Counted from the first letter of the stretch, positions 14,980 through 24,209 are shown. The stretch is DNA of 35,495 nucleotides from Candidatus Cryptobacteroides excrementipullorum (GCA_017695065.1 JADILZ010000108.1:1-35495), one strand, 5' to 3'. The notes: a model not told the origin generated them from the sequence alone. Program-made: numbers and translations.

Positions 14980-17970
14980 TCAGACGCGGAGGAGCCCGAC
15001 CACAGCCCTTGACGAATCACGGTCGATGTATGCAGCAAGTCCGGACGGCGCCCTGTAGAGCCGTACGAACTTGCTTTCTTTTATGCATTCCATGGAGGAG
15101 ATGGCGCCGGTATCGACCATGCCATGGCCCGTGGCGGTATTCACTGTCAGGTAGCCAACCCCGAGGGATGTGATGTTCTGGAAAAAATGCGTCCCCTGGC
15201 TCGGCTCTATCTGGTAACCCGGTATTCCGCACTCCACTATCATCCTGGCCTCGGAAATGTCGCTCCATACCACCGGGATGCCGAGCCACGGATCCGAAGA
15301 CCCCCATCTTCCGGGGCCGACAAGAAGGTAAGACCTTCCTTCGGACTTCATGTAAGCGTTCATCGCGGAGATTTCAGATGCCATCTGCCTGGTGTACGAG
15401 CTGTCGAACCCTGCAGGGTCCACGTACATTATACAGTCCATGCCCGTTATGCTCCCGGAGCCGAGTGCGTTGTCCGACGAAAGTATGACCCTGTCAATGC
15501 CTTCCAGCACCTGGTCATAGGAAAGGTCGGCATCCTCGTCGTAAACACCCGCCGGACGCACCTGGAGGAGTTTCAGCACGATTGCGTTTCCTCCGGACTC
15601 GGGGATGACATCGGCGGCGAACTCCAGCTCTATGTCGCACATCAGCTCCTGCCGGCATATCTCCATGAGTTCCCCGAGAAGCCTTGCAAGAGGGAATTTC
15701 CCGTATTTAAGTACGGCGTCGAAAGATATGATCCTCGGACCGGAAGCCGATACTCCCGGGACAATCCTCCTGTCTGCCGTACTGAATGTGGATGCTACGA
15801 GCTCCGGATATCCGAAACCGGCAATACCGTCGGCCACAGGCATCCTGACAAGGTTGATCCCGTCATCTCTCGAGGTCTTGAATGAGCCCGGACGGAGGTC
15901 GAGCACATACATGTTCTTCTGGGTGTCCCTCAGCGCAAGCGACGGGTCGGAGAGCTGGAGAATCTTCTTCGGGTACTTCGGGTCGAAACGCAGGGTATGC
16001 CCTCCGTCAACGACAGTCTTCCCGAGCCCGAACGCGAGATTCACTATCCCGTCCTCCTTCTTTTCGCTTCCTATCGGATAATAGTTCACCGACCTTGCCA
16101 CTCCTGAGAGCATGGGATAATAATAGTCTCCGTGACGTGTCCCGCAGATACTCTGCACTATCACCCCCATCTTCTCCTCGCTCAGCAGGTTGCCAGTAGT
16201 CTGTATGTATGCCCTGCTTCCGCTGAAGAATACTGATGCATAGACGCTCTTTATGGCCTTTCCAAGCAGCCTCAGCATCTGGTCCTTGTTGCCGGTAAGA
16301 GGAATCATGTAGGTAGTATATACGCCGGCAAAAGGCTGGTAGTTGCTGTCTTCAAGCTTGGAGCTCGAACGCACTGCGAGCGGCGACGACACCGTGGACA
16401 CGAACGCCCTCAGCTCCTCGACCATACGCTCCGGGAGCCTGGACGCCACGAACTCCGAGAGGATGTCATCGTCCGGAATTTCCGAGTCAATCACATACTG
16501 CAGGCCGTTGTCGATGATGAATTCATCGAAATAATCAGTGGCAATCACCATTGTCCTCGGTATCGAGACCTTGATCGAAGGATACCTCTCATTCAGCTTG
16601 TATTTCAGGATGAGACTGTTAAGGAATGCAAGCCCTCTTGCCTTTCCTCCGAGAGAACCTTCCCCGGCCCTGGCGAACCAGATATATTTCTCGTAGGTGT
16701 CCTTGTCGAAATGGGCGATTATGCCCCGGCCCGTCAGGGCATGGTAGTCATGGATTTCCTGGGATACGTACTTGCGGAGCTCCTCAGTGTTGGAGAAGTG
16801 GCTGTCCTGGACTTTGCGGAACCTGTTGGCGAGGGTGAAAAGACCTCTGGCAAAGAACCATTTGGAGAGCATGTTACGGGAAGTGTTGTAAAGGAGCACA
16901 TCATCGGGGATGGTGTTGATGCAGCGTTCAAGGTCCTTCAGGTTCGCCGCCCTCCCGTATTCCTCCCGGTCCTGGTCCCTGAACACGAAATCGCCGAAGC
17001 AGAATTCATCCTTTATGTACTCGGAAAGCTGTATGATAAGCGTCTTGGAGTATTTCCTGAGGAATCCCGCCCCGAGCCGCGCAGCTTCGTCCGCATAGCT
17101 TTCCTGGGAGGACTGGAGCAGGACTGGCATCATGGGGTCATCAGCCTTGATCATCCTGGCGAGATCCAGTCCGGCGTCGAGCTTCTCGTCCTGCGGAGGG
17201 TCGTTCTTGTGCATGACGAACCCGATATCGGATATGACCCCGAGAAGGTTCTGCTTGTATTTCTCGTAATACCGGACGGCATCGTCATAGTTGGTGGCAA
17301 GAAGTATCTTAGGTCTGCTCCTCTTCCTGAATTTTTTCTGCTGCTCGTTCAGCGTCTCCTTCAGGAACTCGGAGCTCTGCTTGAGTATGAGACGGTACAG
17401 CTCCGGGAGATATGTAGAATAATACCTTACAGAGTCCTCCACCAGAAGGATAGCCTGCACGCCGACTTTCAGGATGTCATTCTCGGCATTGAGTATATCC
17501 TCGAAGAGCTTGACTATGGCCACTATCAGATCCGCGTTCCCATGCCAGCTGAAGACAAAATCTATCACAGACATGTCCTGGTGGATCATCCTCCTGTATA
17601 TCTCCTTGGAAAAATGTGTCAGAAGCACGAACGGTGTCACGTTTCCTTCCCGCTTCAGTCTCGATGCCAGGGAGAAGACACCGGTATCACCTGCATTATA
17701 CATGCAGATAATCATATCTATATCCTTATCTTTCAATATAGTGTCGTACGCCTGTTCCGAGGACTGTACCCACACGAACTTCGGTGGATTGCTCAGATTC
17801 AGGTCTATGTACTCCTCGTATATCCTTGTCTCTATCTGTCCGTCTTCCTCAAGTATGAATGCGTCATAGTTGCTGCATATCATCAGTATCCTTCTGATTC
17901 TGTGCATTATCAGTGAGCTGTAGTCGGTATTCTTGAGCTGTTTCAGATTGACGGGTTCTACAGTGTTCAT
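14980..17970 (-). CDS. Receiver-like/PEP-pyruvate-binding (PPDK_N) fusion protein
   Basis: This 996-aa cytoplasmic protein has an N-terminal receiver-like domain (about 25-165) that looks degenerate, since its central strand reads DMIICMY without the phosphoacceptor Asp. A second receiver-like domain (about 170-320) has a plausible full site: E178/D179, D248 in ISDIG, S287/S288 and K306. Residues 437-996 match the ATP-binding PPDK_N domain of PEP synthase and PPDK: GSLGGKARGLAFL, PRTMVIATDYF, LAVRSSSKLEDSN near 531, then LLVGPGRWGSSDPWLG and QGTHFFQNI near the end. The phosphohistidine swivel domain and the C-terminal PEP-binding TIM barrel are absent, so it is not a complete PEP synthase despite frequent annotation as one. 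It has its own promoter. Function is unknown; a regulated ATP-dependent phosphotransfer role is inference. Confidence 0.88.
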   Translation of the reverse strand: MNTVEPVNLKQLKNTDYSSLIMHRIRRILMICSNYDAFILEEDGQIETRIYEEYIDLNLSNPPKFVWVQSSEQAYDTILKDKDIDMIICMYNAGDTGVFSLASRLKREGNVTPFVLLTHFSKEIYRRMIHQDMSVIDFVFSWHGNADLIVAIVKLFEDILNAENDILKVGVQAILLVEDSVRYYSTYLPELYRLILKQSSEFLKETLNEQQKKFRKRSRPKILLATNYDDAVRYYEKYKQNLLGVISDIGFVMHKNDPPQDEKLDAGLDLARMIKADDPMMPVLLQSSQESYADEAARLGAGFLRKYSKTLIIQLSEYIKDEFCFGDFVFRDQDREEYGRAANLKDLERCINTIPDDVLLYNTSRNMLSKWFFARGLFTLANRFRKVQDSHFSNTEELRKYVSQEIHDYHALTGRGIIAHFDKDTYEKYIWFARAGEGSLGGKARGLAFLNSLILKYKLNERYPSIKVSIPRTMVIATDYFDEFIIDNGLQYVIDSEIPDDDILSEFVASRLPERMVEELRAFVSTVSSPLAVRSSSKLEDSNYQPFAGVYTTYMIPLTGNKDQMLRLLGKAIKSVYASVFFSGSRAYIQTTGNLLSEEKMGVIVQSICGTRHGDYYYPMLSGVARSVNYYPIGSEKKEDGIVNLAFGLGKTVVDGGHTLRFDPKYPKKILQLSDPSLALRDTQKNMYVLDLRPGSFKTSRDDGINLVRMPVADGIAGFGYPELVASTFSTADRRIVPGVSASGPRIISFDAVLKYGKFPLARLLGELMEICRQELMCDIELEFAADVIPESGGNAIVLKLLQVRPAGVYDEDADLSYDQVLEGIDRVILSSDNALGSGSITGMDCIMYVDPAGFDSSYTRQMASEISAMNAYMKSEGRSYLLVGPGRWGSSDPWLGIPVVWSDISEARMIVECGIPGYQIEPSQGTHFFQNITSLGVGYLTVNTATGHGMVDTGAISSMECIKESKFVRLYRAPSGLAAYIDRDSSRAVVGLLRV

Positions 17971-17991
17971 GGCCAGTCATTTAATTTGGTG

Positions 17992-18023
17992 CAAATGTAC
18001 AAATAAGCTGAGAGCAGAACAAA
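17992..18023 (-). promoter_or_regulatory. Promoter of the receiver/PPDK_N gene
   Basis: On the minus strand, -33 TTTG (18023-18020), a 20-bp spacer and -7 TACATTTG (17999-17992) fit the Bacteroidota consensus. The predicted start is about 15 nt before the ATG at 17970. Confidence 0.75.
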
Positions 18024-18134
18024 TTTTGCCGGGTGTGATGTGGAACGCGGGAACATTGACCCTTTCGTGTATGGGCTGCGGAGTTTCCCTGCAGGCTGCA
18101 CGTATGAACTGGCCCGGGACATCGGGCTCCACTA

Positions 18135-18932
18135 TCAGAACCTGCCCTTCATTATGTTCCGCCTCCGGAACTCCGCTACAGTGACGGCAGTGGCTACAGC
18201 TGCATTGAGAGACTCAGAGCCCGGGTCGCCGGCCGGATAAGGAGGGATGAAGAGACGGTCCGAGACGAGTCCTGCCACAGCAGGTGAGATACCTTCCGAC
18301 TCGTTCCCTATAACAATCACGGACGGATACACGTCTCCAGTGTCAAGTTCGCGGGAATAAATGTCGTCACCATCCAGGAAAGTCCCGTACACTTTACCGC
18401 CGGCAGAAAGCACCGAGGATGCAAGAGACGGAATGTCAGTGTAATGGAAACGAACCCTGAATATCGCCCCCATAGTGGACTGGACTACCTTGGGGTTGAA
18501 CACATCCACAGTATCATGCGAGGCGAATACCGCATCGATGCCGAACCAGTCGGCAATGCGAAGTATCGTCCCGAGGTTACCCGGGTCGCGTATCGTGTCG
18601 AGGGCCAGGAAAAGTCCGCCGCATAAGTCCCCACCGGTCCTGCTGGCCCGGGCCAGAGCCTTCATCATGCCCTCTCCCGGAGATGCGGCAATGTCATCAG
18701 GCTTGCGCACTACTGCCAGGACGGGGGAAGGGGAGGAGAGCGATGAAATCCTTGACATGGCTTCCTGCCCAATATCCCCGGCACGGTACACCTTCTCCAC
18801 ATGGAAAGACGACTTCATGGCCTCCGAGACCATCTTCTCGCCTTCGACTGTGAAAAGGCCGGTCAGGTCCCTGAACTTTTTTACAGACAGGGACCTGATA
18901 CGTTTTATCTCGCTGTTGGATATTCCCGGCAT
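18135..18932 (-). CDS. SpoU/TrmH-family RNA methyltransferase
   Basis: This 265-aa SPOUT methyltransferase 2'-O-methylates a ribose in rRNA or tRNA using SAM. The N-terminal 100 residues are the substrate-binding domain (IRSLSVKKFRDLTGLFTVEGEKMVSEA). The catalytic domain has motif 1 DPGNLGTILRIADWFG with the conserved Asn and Arg, motif 2 VIGNESEGIS, and motif 3 IPPYPAGDPGSESLNAAVA, which shapes the trefoil knot. Motif 3 is looser than the usual IPM-x-G but keeps ESLN. It starts 12 bp after the decarboxylase stop, so the two are likely cotranscribed. Family level is secure; the modified nucleotide is not known. Confidence 0.93.
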   Translation of the reverse strand: MPGISNSEIKRIRSLSVKKFRDLTGLFTVEGEKMVSEAMKSSFHVEKVYRAGDIGQEAMSRISSLSSPSPVLAVVRKPDDIAASPGEGMMKALARASRTGGDLCGGLFLALDTIRDPGNLGTILRIADWFGIDAVFASHDTVDVFNPKVVQSTMGAIFRVRFHYTDIPSLASSVLSAGGKVYGTFLDGDDIYSRELDTGDVYPSVIVIGNESEGISPAVAGLVSDRLFIPPYPAGDPGSESLNAAVATAVTVAEFRRRNIMKGRF

Positions 18933-18944
18933 AGGCTCGCTTTC

Positions 18945-20339
18945 TCAGTATCCGAGGATTTTCAGCATCGACTTGTAAGTCTGCTCCTTGCTGAAGAGCT
19001 TGGTGGTGTAGTCACCGTTCTCATCCTTGTCGATGATGATGTGTTTGGGGGCTGGCTGAAGGCAGTGCTGGATGCCGCCGTATCCGGAGATGGATTCCTG
19101 ATAGGCGCCCGTATGGAAGAAACCTATATAAAGCGGGTCCTCACGGTCCTCCATAATAGGGAGGAAGATTGCATTGGCATGAGAATCAGCATTGTAGTAG
19201 TCCTGGCTGTCACACGTCAGACCTCCGAGGAAAACCCTTTGGTATTTCTCGTTCCACTTGTTGATAGGCAGGAGGATGAAGCGCTGCTTGATACCCCAGG
19301 TGTCCGGCAGGGTGGTCATGAACGAGTTGTCTATCATGTACCAGCGCTCGCGGTCGTTCTGCTGCTTGATGTCCAGTATCTGGAATATCGTCGCCCCGGA
19401 CTCACCGACGGTAAAGCTGCCGAACTCGGTGAAGATGTTCGGCTCGGCCACACCCCTGGCGTTGCACATCGTCTTGATCTGTGAGATTATCTCTTCGGCC
19501 ATGTACTCGTAGTCGAAATCCATGGCAAGTGAGTTCTTGATAGGGAATCCGCCCCCTATATTGAGGGAATCGAGCTCAGGGCATATCATCTTCAGGTCAC
19601 AGTACACGCTGACGCACTTGGACAGCTCGTTCCAGTAGTATGCGGTATCACGTATCCCGGTGTTGATGAAGAAATGCAACATTTTCAGACGGAACTTGCT
19701 GCTTTTGCTTATGAGGTTCTCGTAGAAAGGCAGGATGTCACTGTAGCGGATCCCGAGCCTGGATGTATAGAACTCGAAGTTGGGCTCTTCCTCGGATGCG
19801 ATGCGTATTCCGAGGTTTGTCGGAACTTTTACCAGTGCGTCCAGGTCAAGGAACTCGTTCATGTTGTCAAGCACCGGGATGATGTTGTGCCACCCGGAAT
19901 TGGCAAAATTGGCTATGTTTTCTATATATGCAGGCTTCTTGAACCCGTTGCATACTATGTAAAGGTCCTTGTTCACAGCCCCTTCCGCCTCAAGTGCCTC
20001 GATCAGGTTCAGGTCGAACGCCGAAGATGTCTCTATATGTATATCGTTCTTCAGGGCTTCTCTCAGCACGAATTCAAAATGGGAGCTCTTGGTACAGTAG
20101 CAATAATGGTACTTTCCCTTGTAGTCGGCCTTCGCCATCGCCACGTTGAACATCCTCTTCGCCCTCTGTATCTGCGACGAGATTTTCGGCAGGTAAGTTA
20201 TTTTCAACGGGGTCCCGTACTGGTTGATGATATCCATCATGTTGATGTCATGGAAGTGGAGTTCTCCGTCCTCCACCCTGAATTCGTCCTGCGGAAACTC
20301 GAATGTCTGGTCAATCAGATCGATGTACTTGTTCTTCAT
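18945..20339 (-). CDS. Fold-III PLP-dependent decarboxylase (arginine decarboxylase-like)
   Basis: This 464-aa enzyme has the alanine-racemase-like TIM barrel of ornithine/diaminopimelate/arginine decarboxylases. PLP would bind K84 in CYCTKSSHF. The phosphate-binding glycine loop is LNIGGGFP near 262, and FTEFGSFTVGESGA near 309 lies on the cofactor side. The C-terminal domain supplies C376 in LGGLTCDSQDYY, the position whose Cys attacks substrate across the dimer. Close relatives across Bacteroidota are usually annotated as arginine decarboxylase. That assignment is by family memory and differs from the 630-aa SpeA type. Polyamine synthesis is the likely pathway. It heads a two-gene minus-strand unit with the TrmH-type gene. 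Confidence 0.85.
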   Translation of the reverse strand: MKNKYIDLIDQTFEFPQDEFRVEDGELHFHDINMMDIINQYGTPLKITYLPKISSQIQRAKRMFNVAMAKADYKGKYHYCYCTKSSHFEFVLREALKNDIHIETSSAFDLNLIEALEAEGAVNKDLYIVCNGFKKPAYIENIANFANSGWHNIIPVLDNMNEFLDLDALVKVPTNLGIRIASEEEPNFEFYTSRLGIRYSDILPFYENLISKSSKFRLKMLHFFINTGIRDTAYYWNELSKCVSVYCDLKMICPELDSLNIGGGFPIKNSLAMDFDYEYMAEEIISQIKTMCNARGVAEPNIFTEFGSFTVGESGATIFQILDIKQQNDRERWYMIDNSFMTTLPDTWGIKQRFILLPINKWNEKYQRVFLGGLTCDSQDYYNADSHANAIFLPIMEDREDPLYIGFFHTGAYQESISGYGGIQHCLQPAPKHIIIDKDENGDYTTKLFSKEQTYKSMLKILGY

Positions 20340-20413
20340 CTGCGCTTATGTAATTATGTTACATTAAACAAATTTTCCGTATCCGTCTCTCCCGGATTTC
20401 CGGAAAAGCGGTG

Positions 20414-20421
20414 CAAATATA
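20414..20421 (-). promoter_or_regulatory. -7 box of decarboxylase promoter
   Basis: The minus-strand TATATTTG matches TAnnTTTG and lies 75 bp before the ATG at 20339. No well-spaced -33 TTTG is visible; the nearest TTG is only 14 bp away. Confidence 0.45.
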
Positions 20422-20461
20422 TCACTTAAATCCGTCAATCCTAATATTTATTCCGAAAATA

Positions 20462-20492
20462 TTGAGAATATGACATAAATGCGGTATTTTTG
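20462..20492 (+). promoter_or_regulatory. Promoter of the TamL-type gene
   Basis: A -33 TTG (20462-20464), 20-bp spacer and -7 TATTTTTG (20485-20492) lie just ahead of the ATG at 20513. The predicted leader is about 14 nt. The site is back to back with the decarboxylase -7 box in a 173-bp divergent spacer. Confidence 0.7.
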
Positions 20493-20512
20493 CAGGATAT
20501 GTCATTGCCGGG

Positions 20513-22696
20513 ATGGGAAGAATCCGATGTCTAATATATGCCGTGACCGCTGCCGTAGCCTTGTACTCGTGCAGCACGACGCGCGTTCTGCAGGACGGTG
20601 AATACAGGCTCCAGAAAAACACCCTGGAGGTGACCAATGACAGAAAGTTCAACTCCCGCAGCGTGGAGCCTTACATAAAGCAGAAGCCGAACGCCTCATT
20701 CTTCGGATGGAACCCTTTCCTGAACCTTTACAACATGACAAACGGAAAAGGGAAAGGATGGGACAAGTTCGTCCGCAAGGTGGGTGTGGCGCCTGTGGTA
20801 TATGACCCGGACCTGGTGGAGAGCTCCATTGACAACATAACCGGCCATCTTGAATACCTCGGATATTACAACTCCAAGGTCGAAAGCGAAGTGTCCGTGA
20901 AGAAACGCCGGGTGAAAGTGAACTATGCCATCACCCTCGGCAAGCGGTTCCCGATAAAGGAGCTTGAGTTCGAGCTCCCGGAGGGTGAGCTCAGGGAGGA
21001 ATTCCTGAAAGACACGGCGTCGGTCACCATAAAGAAAGGCTCGTGGCTTTCGGAGGCATCACTGGAAAGTGAAAGCGACAGGTCCAGCAAATATCTCCGC
21101 GACCGCGGCTTCTACGGTTTTTCAAAGAACTATTATTTCTTCGAGGCAGACACCCTTTCCTGTCCGGACTCCGCGATACTGAAGATGAGCATCCGCAACT
21201 ATACGAGGAACGAGACAGAGAAAGATGCAAGGCCGCTGCAGAAATTCTACATCGGTGATGTAAGCATCATTCATCCCAAGAGCCTGAAAATCAGAGAAAA
21301 GATATTGACCAACCTCAATACCATCATTCCGGGTGAACTGTACAGGGAGAAGGACATCAGCAACACCTACTCGCGACTTTCCGCCCTGAACGTCTTCAGC
21401 GGCGTGAACATAGAGATGAACCAGTCAGACACCACCACGGTGGACTGCAGCATTAACCTCACCCAGTCCAAGCTGCAGGGTTTCAAGGTGAACCTCGAAG
21501 CATCCTCCAACTCCACAGGGCTCTTCGGTGTATCACCGCAGCTCTCCTACTACCACAAGAATATCTTCAGGGGAGGGGAATGGCTGAACCTCAGTTTCAT
21601 GGGGAATTTCCAGTTCAAGTTCAACGACGATGTCAGGTCCAATGAGTTCGGTGTCTCGGCCGGGATAAGTTTTCCGAAATTCCTGTTTCTTCCATACAGG
21701 CTTTTCAAAGGTGCGATGCCCAGAACTGAGGTGAGCCTGTCCTACAACTACCAGAACAGGCCGGAATACACCAGGAACATCATTTCCACATCACTCGCAT
21801 ACACCGGGATAATCGGCTCGAGAATCTACTACCAGTTCTATCCGGTACAGCTCAACATAGTACGGCTCTTCAACCTCGACCCCGCTTTTTTCAAAAGTCT
21901 GGAGGACAATCCGTTCATGAGAAACGCCTACCAGGACCATTTCGACCTCGGGCTCGGGGGGAACCTCTATTATACCACCAACGCTGAAGTGGTACCGAAG
22001 ACATCATTCTTCTATACCAGGCTGCAGTTCGACATAGCCGGCAATCTCCTGAGCGCGTTCAACCCGCTGATGAGGAAGGACGCCAACGGCTCAGGGATGA
22101 TATGGAACACCCCGTATTCGCAGTATGTCCGTGCGGAATTCCAGGTAGGGAAGACATGGAGGTTCGGCAAGAACAACGGCCAGGCCCTTGCCACGCGCTT
22201 CCTTGCCGGGGCCGGCTATGCATACGGCAACTCAACTGCCCTCCCGTTCGAGAAGCACTTCTATGCCGGAGGCGCCAACAGCCTCAGGGGATGGCAGGCA
22301 AGGACAGTGGGACCTGGCACATCCCCGATGGACAGCACATTCGTCATCCCCAACCAGACAGGGGACATGAAGCTCGAGGCGAATGTGGAATACCGTTTCA
22401 ACATAGTGTGGAAACTCGGCGGGGCGGTCTTCGTCGATGCAGGAAACGTGTGGACCATCCGCGATACCGGCAACCGGAACAACGCACTTTCCAGGATATC
22501 ATGGCAGAACTTCGGCAAGAGCATAGCCATGAACTGGGGTGCCGGAGTGCGCCTTGACCTGAACTTCCTGCTGCTCAGGGTGGATCTCGGAATGAAAATC
22601 CACGACCCGGCACGCGCTCAGAGCTGGGTAGGGCCGGGAGAATGGCTGAAAAGGGACGGCTTCGCCATACACTTCGGAGTCGGATACCCGTTCTGA
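20513..22696 (+). CDS. tamL: BamA/TamA-family outer-membrane lipoprotein (TamL type)
   Basis: This 727-aa Omp85-superfamily protein is involved in inserting or translocating outer-membrane proteins. A lipoprotein signal ends in ALYSC with Cys20 as the lipidation site, which is the Bacteroidota TamL arrangement rather than a cleaved SPI signal. Residues about 30-330 contain POTRA-like repeats (YLGYYNSKVES, YLRDRGFYGFSKNYYF, RLSALNVFSGVNIEM). The C-terminal 16-strand barrel contains the conserved LRGW motif at 591-594 (BamA VRGF equivalent) and ends in aromatic Phe (GVGYPF), as expected for a barrel signal. The usual partner TamB is not adjacent; the gene is convergent with rarA. The start ATG 20513 lies shortly after a good promoter. 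Confidence 0.9.
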   Translation: MGRIRCLIYAVTAAVALYSCSTTRVLQDGEYRLQKNTLEVTNDRKFNSRSVEPYIKQKPNASFFGWNPFLNLYNMTNGKGKGWDKFVRKVGVAPVVYDPDLVESSIDNITGHLEYLGYYNSKVESEVSVKKRRVKVNYAITLGKRFPIKELEFELPEGELREEFLKDTASVTIKKGSWLSEASLESESDRSSKYLRDRGFYGFSKNYYFFEADTLSCPDSAILKMSIRNYTRNETEKDARPLQKFYIGDVSIIHPKSLKIREKILTNLNTIIPGELYREKDISNTYSRLSALNVFSGVNIEMNQSDTTTVDCSINLTQSKLQGFKVNLEASSNSTGLFGVSPQLSYYHKNIFRGGEWLNLSFMGNFQFKFNDDVRSNEFGVSAGISFPKFLFLPYRLFKGAMPRTEVSLSYNYQNRPEYTRNIISTSLAYTGIIGSRIYYQFYPVQLNIVRLFNLDPAFFKSLEDNPFMRNAYQDHFDLGLGGNLYYTTNAEVVPKTSFFYTRLQFDIAGNLLSAFNPLMRKDANGSGMIWNTPYSQYVRAEFQVGKTWRFGKNNGQALATRFLAGAGYAYGNSTALPFEKHFYAGGANSLRGWQARTVGPGTSPMDSTFVIPNQTGDMKLEANVEYRFNIVWKLGGAVFVDAGNVWTIRDTGNRNNALSRISWQNFGKSIAMNWGAGVRLDLNFLLLRVDLGMKIHDPARAQSWVGPGEWLKRDGFAIHFGVGYPF

Positions 22697-22721
22697 CCCC
22701 AGTGGACACAGTGCAGGAATG

Positions 22722-24032
22722 TCAATATCCGTATTTCTTCCACAGGGAGGCAAGCCTTCCACGCATTTCATCCTCCTTCCTGTTGCCGGCAGGCTCGTAA
22801 AGCCTGGTGCCGGCAAGGTCAGAAGGCATGAATTCGAGGTAAGCGAAATGGCCCGGATAGTCATGGGCATACCTGTAGCCGTCGGCATAGCCGAGCTCTT
22901 CCATCAGCTTTGTAGGGGCATTGCGCAGATACAGGGGGACCTGTGAAGTCTGGGTACGTGAAGCCAGGTCCATGGCCTTGTTGATGGCCATATATGCCGA
23001 GTTGCTCTTCTGCGAGCACGCCAGGTATATGGTGGTCTCGGAGAGCGGGATCCTCGCCTCGGGCATACCGATATTGTGGACAATCTGGAAGCAGGAGTTG
23101 GCAAGGAGAAGCGCGTTCGGGTTGGCGAGCCCGATATCCTCCGCGGCAAGGATACACAGCCTCCTGGCTATGAAAAGCGGGTCCTCACCCCCAACAAGCA
23201 TACGTCCAAGATAATATACCGCAGCGTTGGGGTCCGACCCCCGGACGCTTTTGATGAAGGCGGATATGATGTCGTAATGCATCTCCCCGCTCTTGTCGTA
23301 TACGGCCATGTTCTCCTGGATACATGCTGTCACGGAGGCATTGTCTATGACTACGGGCTTCCCGGCAGGGAATGACCCGGCCACTATTTCAAGTATGTTC
23401 AGCAGCTTCCTGGCATCTCCTCCCGAATATCTGAAGATGGCCCCCGTCTCCCTGATCTCTATATCCATTCCCTTCAGGAGGACGTCAGTCTTTACCGCCC
23501 TTTCGAGCAGGTCCTCAAGGTCCTCGACCCCGAGGCTTTTCAGCACGAACACCTGGCATCTTGACAAAAGCGGGGTGTTCACCTCGAAAGAAGGGTTCTC
23601 CGTCGTTGCTCCTATCAGAATCACCGTGCCGTCCTCGACGGCTCCCAGAAGAGCGTCCTGCTGGGACTTGCTGAACCTGTGTATCTCGTCTATGAAAAGT
23701 ACCGGAGCACCCTGGGCGGAGAAAACCGAACCAGTCCTTGCCTTCTCTATTACTTCCCTGACTTCCTTGACACCGGCGCTCACTGCTGACAGGGTGAAGA
23801 ACTCCCTGTCCATGCTTTTCGCTACAATCCTGGCAAGGGTGGTCTTTCCGACCCCAGGAGGCCCCCACAAGATGAATGACGTGAGGTTGCCTGTCTGGAT
23901 CATGTTCCTGATCACCCCTCCTTCGCCCACAAGATGCTTCTGCCCGACATACCCGTCGAGGTCATGAGGCCTCATCCTCTCGGGAAGCGGAGGCAGCATA
24001 CGGCTTCTTCCTATATTGTCATTGAAATCCAT
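22722..24032 (-). CDS. rarA: Replication-associated recombination protein RarA (MgsA)
   Basis: This 436-aa AAA+ ATPase acts at stalled replication forks and single-stranded DNA-binding protein sites. Walker A is GPPGVGKT (57-64), Walker B is VLFIDEIHRF (111-120), sensor 1 is GATTENPSF (141-149), and the arginine-finger segment is LLSRCQ near R158. The C-terminal half has the MgsA tetramerisation region (SVRGSDPNAAVYYLGRML, IARRLCILAAEDIGLANP, LPLYLRNAPTKLM-like RNAPTKLM). Length is normal. It is transcribed away from pyruvate kinase across a 177-bp AT-rich spacer and converges on the TamL-type gene, 25 bp away. No strong promoter box was found for it. Confidence 0.95.
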   Translation of the reverse strand: MDFNDNIGRSRMLPPLPERMRPHDLDGYVGQKHLVGEGGVIRNMIQTGNLTSFILWGPPGVGKTTLARIVAKSMDREFFTLSAVSAGVKEVREVIEKARTGSVFSAQGAPVLFIDEIHRFSKSQQDALLGAVEDGTVILIGATTENPSFEVNTPLLSRCQVFVLKSLGVEDLEDLLERAVKTDVLLKGMDIEIRETGAIFRYSGGDARKLLNILEIVAGSFPAGKPVVIDNASVTACIQENMAVYDKSGEMHYDIISAFIKSVRGSDPNAAVYYLGRMLVGGEDPLFIARRLCILAAEDIGLANPNALLLANSCFQIVHNIGMPEARIPLSETTIYLACSQKSNSAYMAINKAMDLASRTQTSQVPLYLRNAPTKLMEELGYADGYRYAHDYPGHFAYLEFMPSDLAGTRLYEPAGNRKEDEMRGRLASLWKKYGY

Positions 24033-24209
24033 ATCAACAAAGAAAGTTATGTAGTATAATATTGTATTTAAACGGTTAAAACAATAATGTTTCTATTAAA
24101 AACAATTTTGTTATGCTTGTTTTTGCTTCCAGAAAGGACGCGCAGCGCAAATTTATGAAAATAATCACTCAAATTTTACTAAATTCGCGACTCAATTTAT
24201 ATAAGGAAA

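Noticed and set aside
15124..15885. A 253-codon plus-strand open frame
   Set aside because: It is antisense to the C-terminal PPDK_N part, with no family resemblance.
16711..17916. A 401-codon plus-strand open frame
   Set aside because: It lies wholly antisense to the receiver/PPDK_N gene, and its translation has no recognisable motif or plausible start region.
14980..17970. Annotation as a full phosphoenolpyruvate synthase
   Set aside because: The swivel His domain and PEP-binding barrel are missing and the N-terminus is receiver-like, so that name would mislead.
24033..24209. Riboswitch or promoter boxes between rarA and pyk
   Set aside because: The spacer is AT-rich, with a possible reverse TAAATTTG at 24148-24155 but no matching -33 element and no evident conserved fold.
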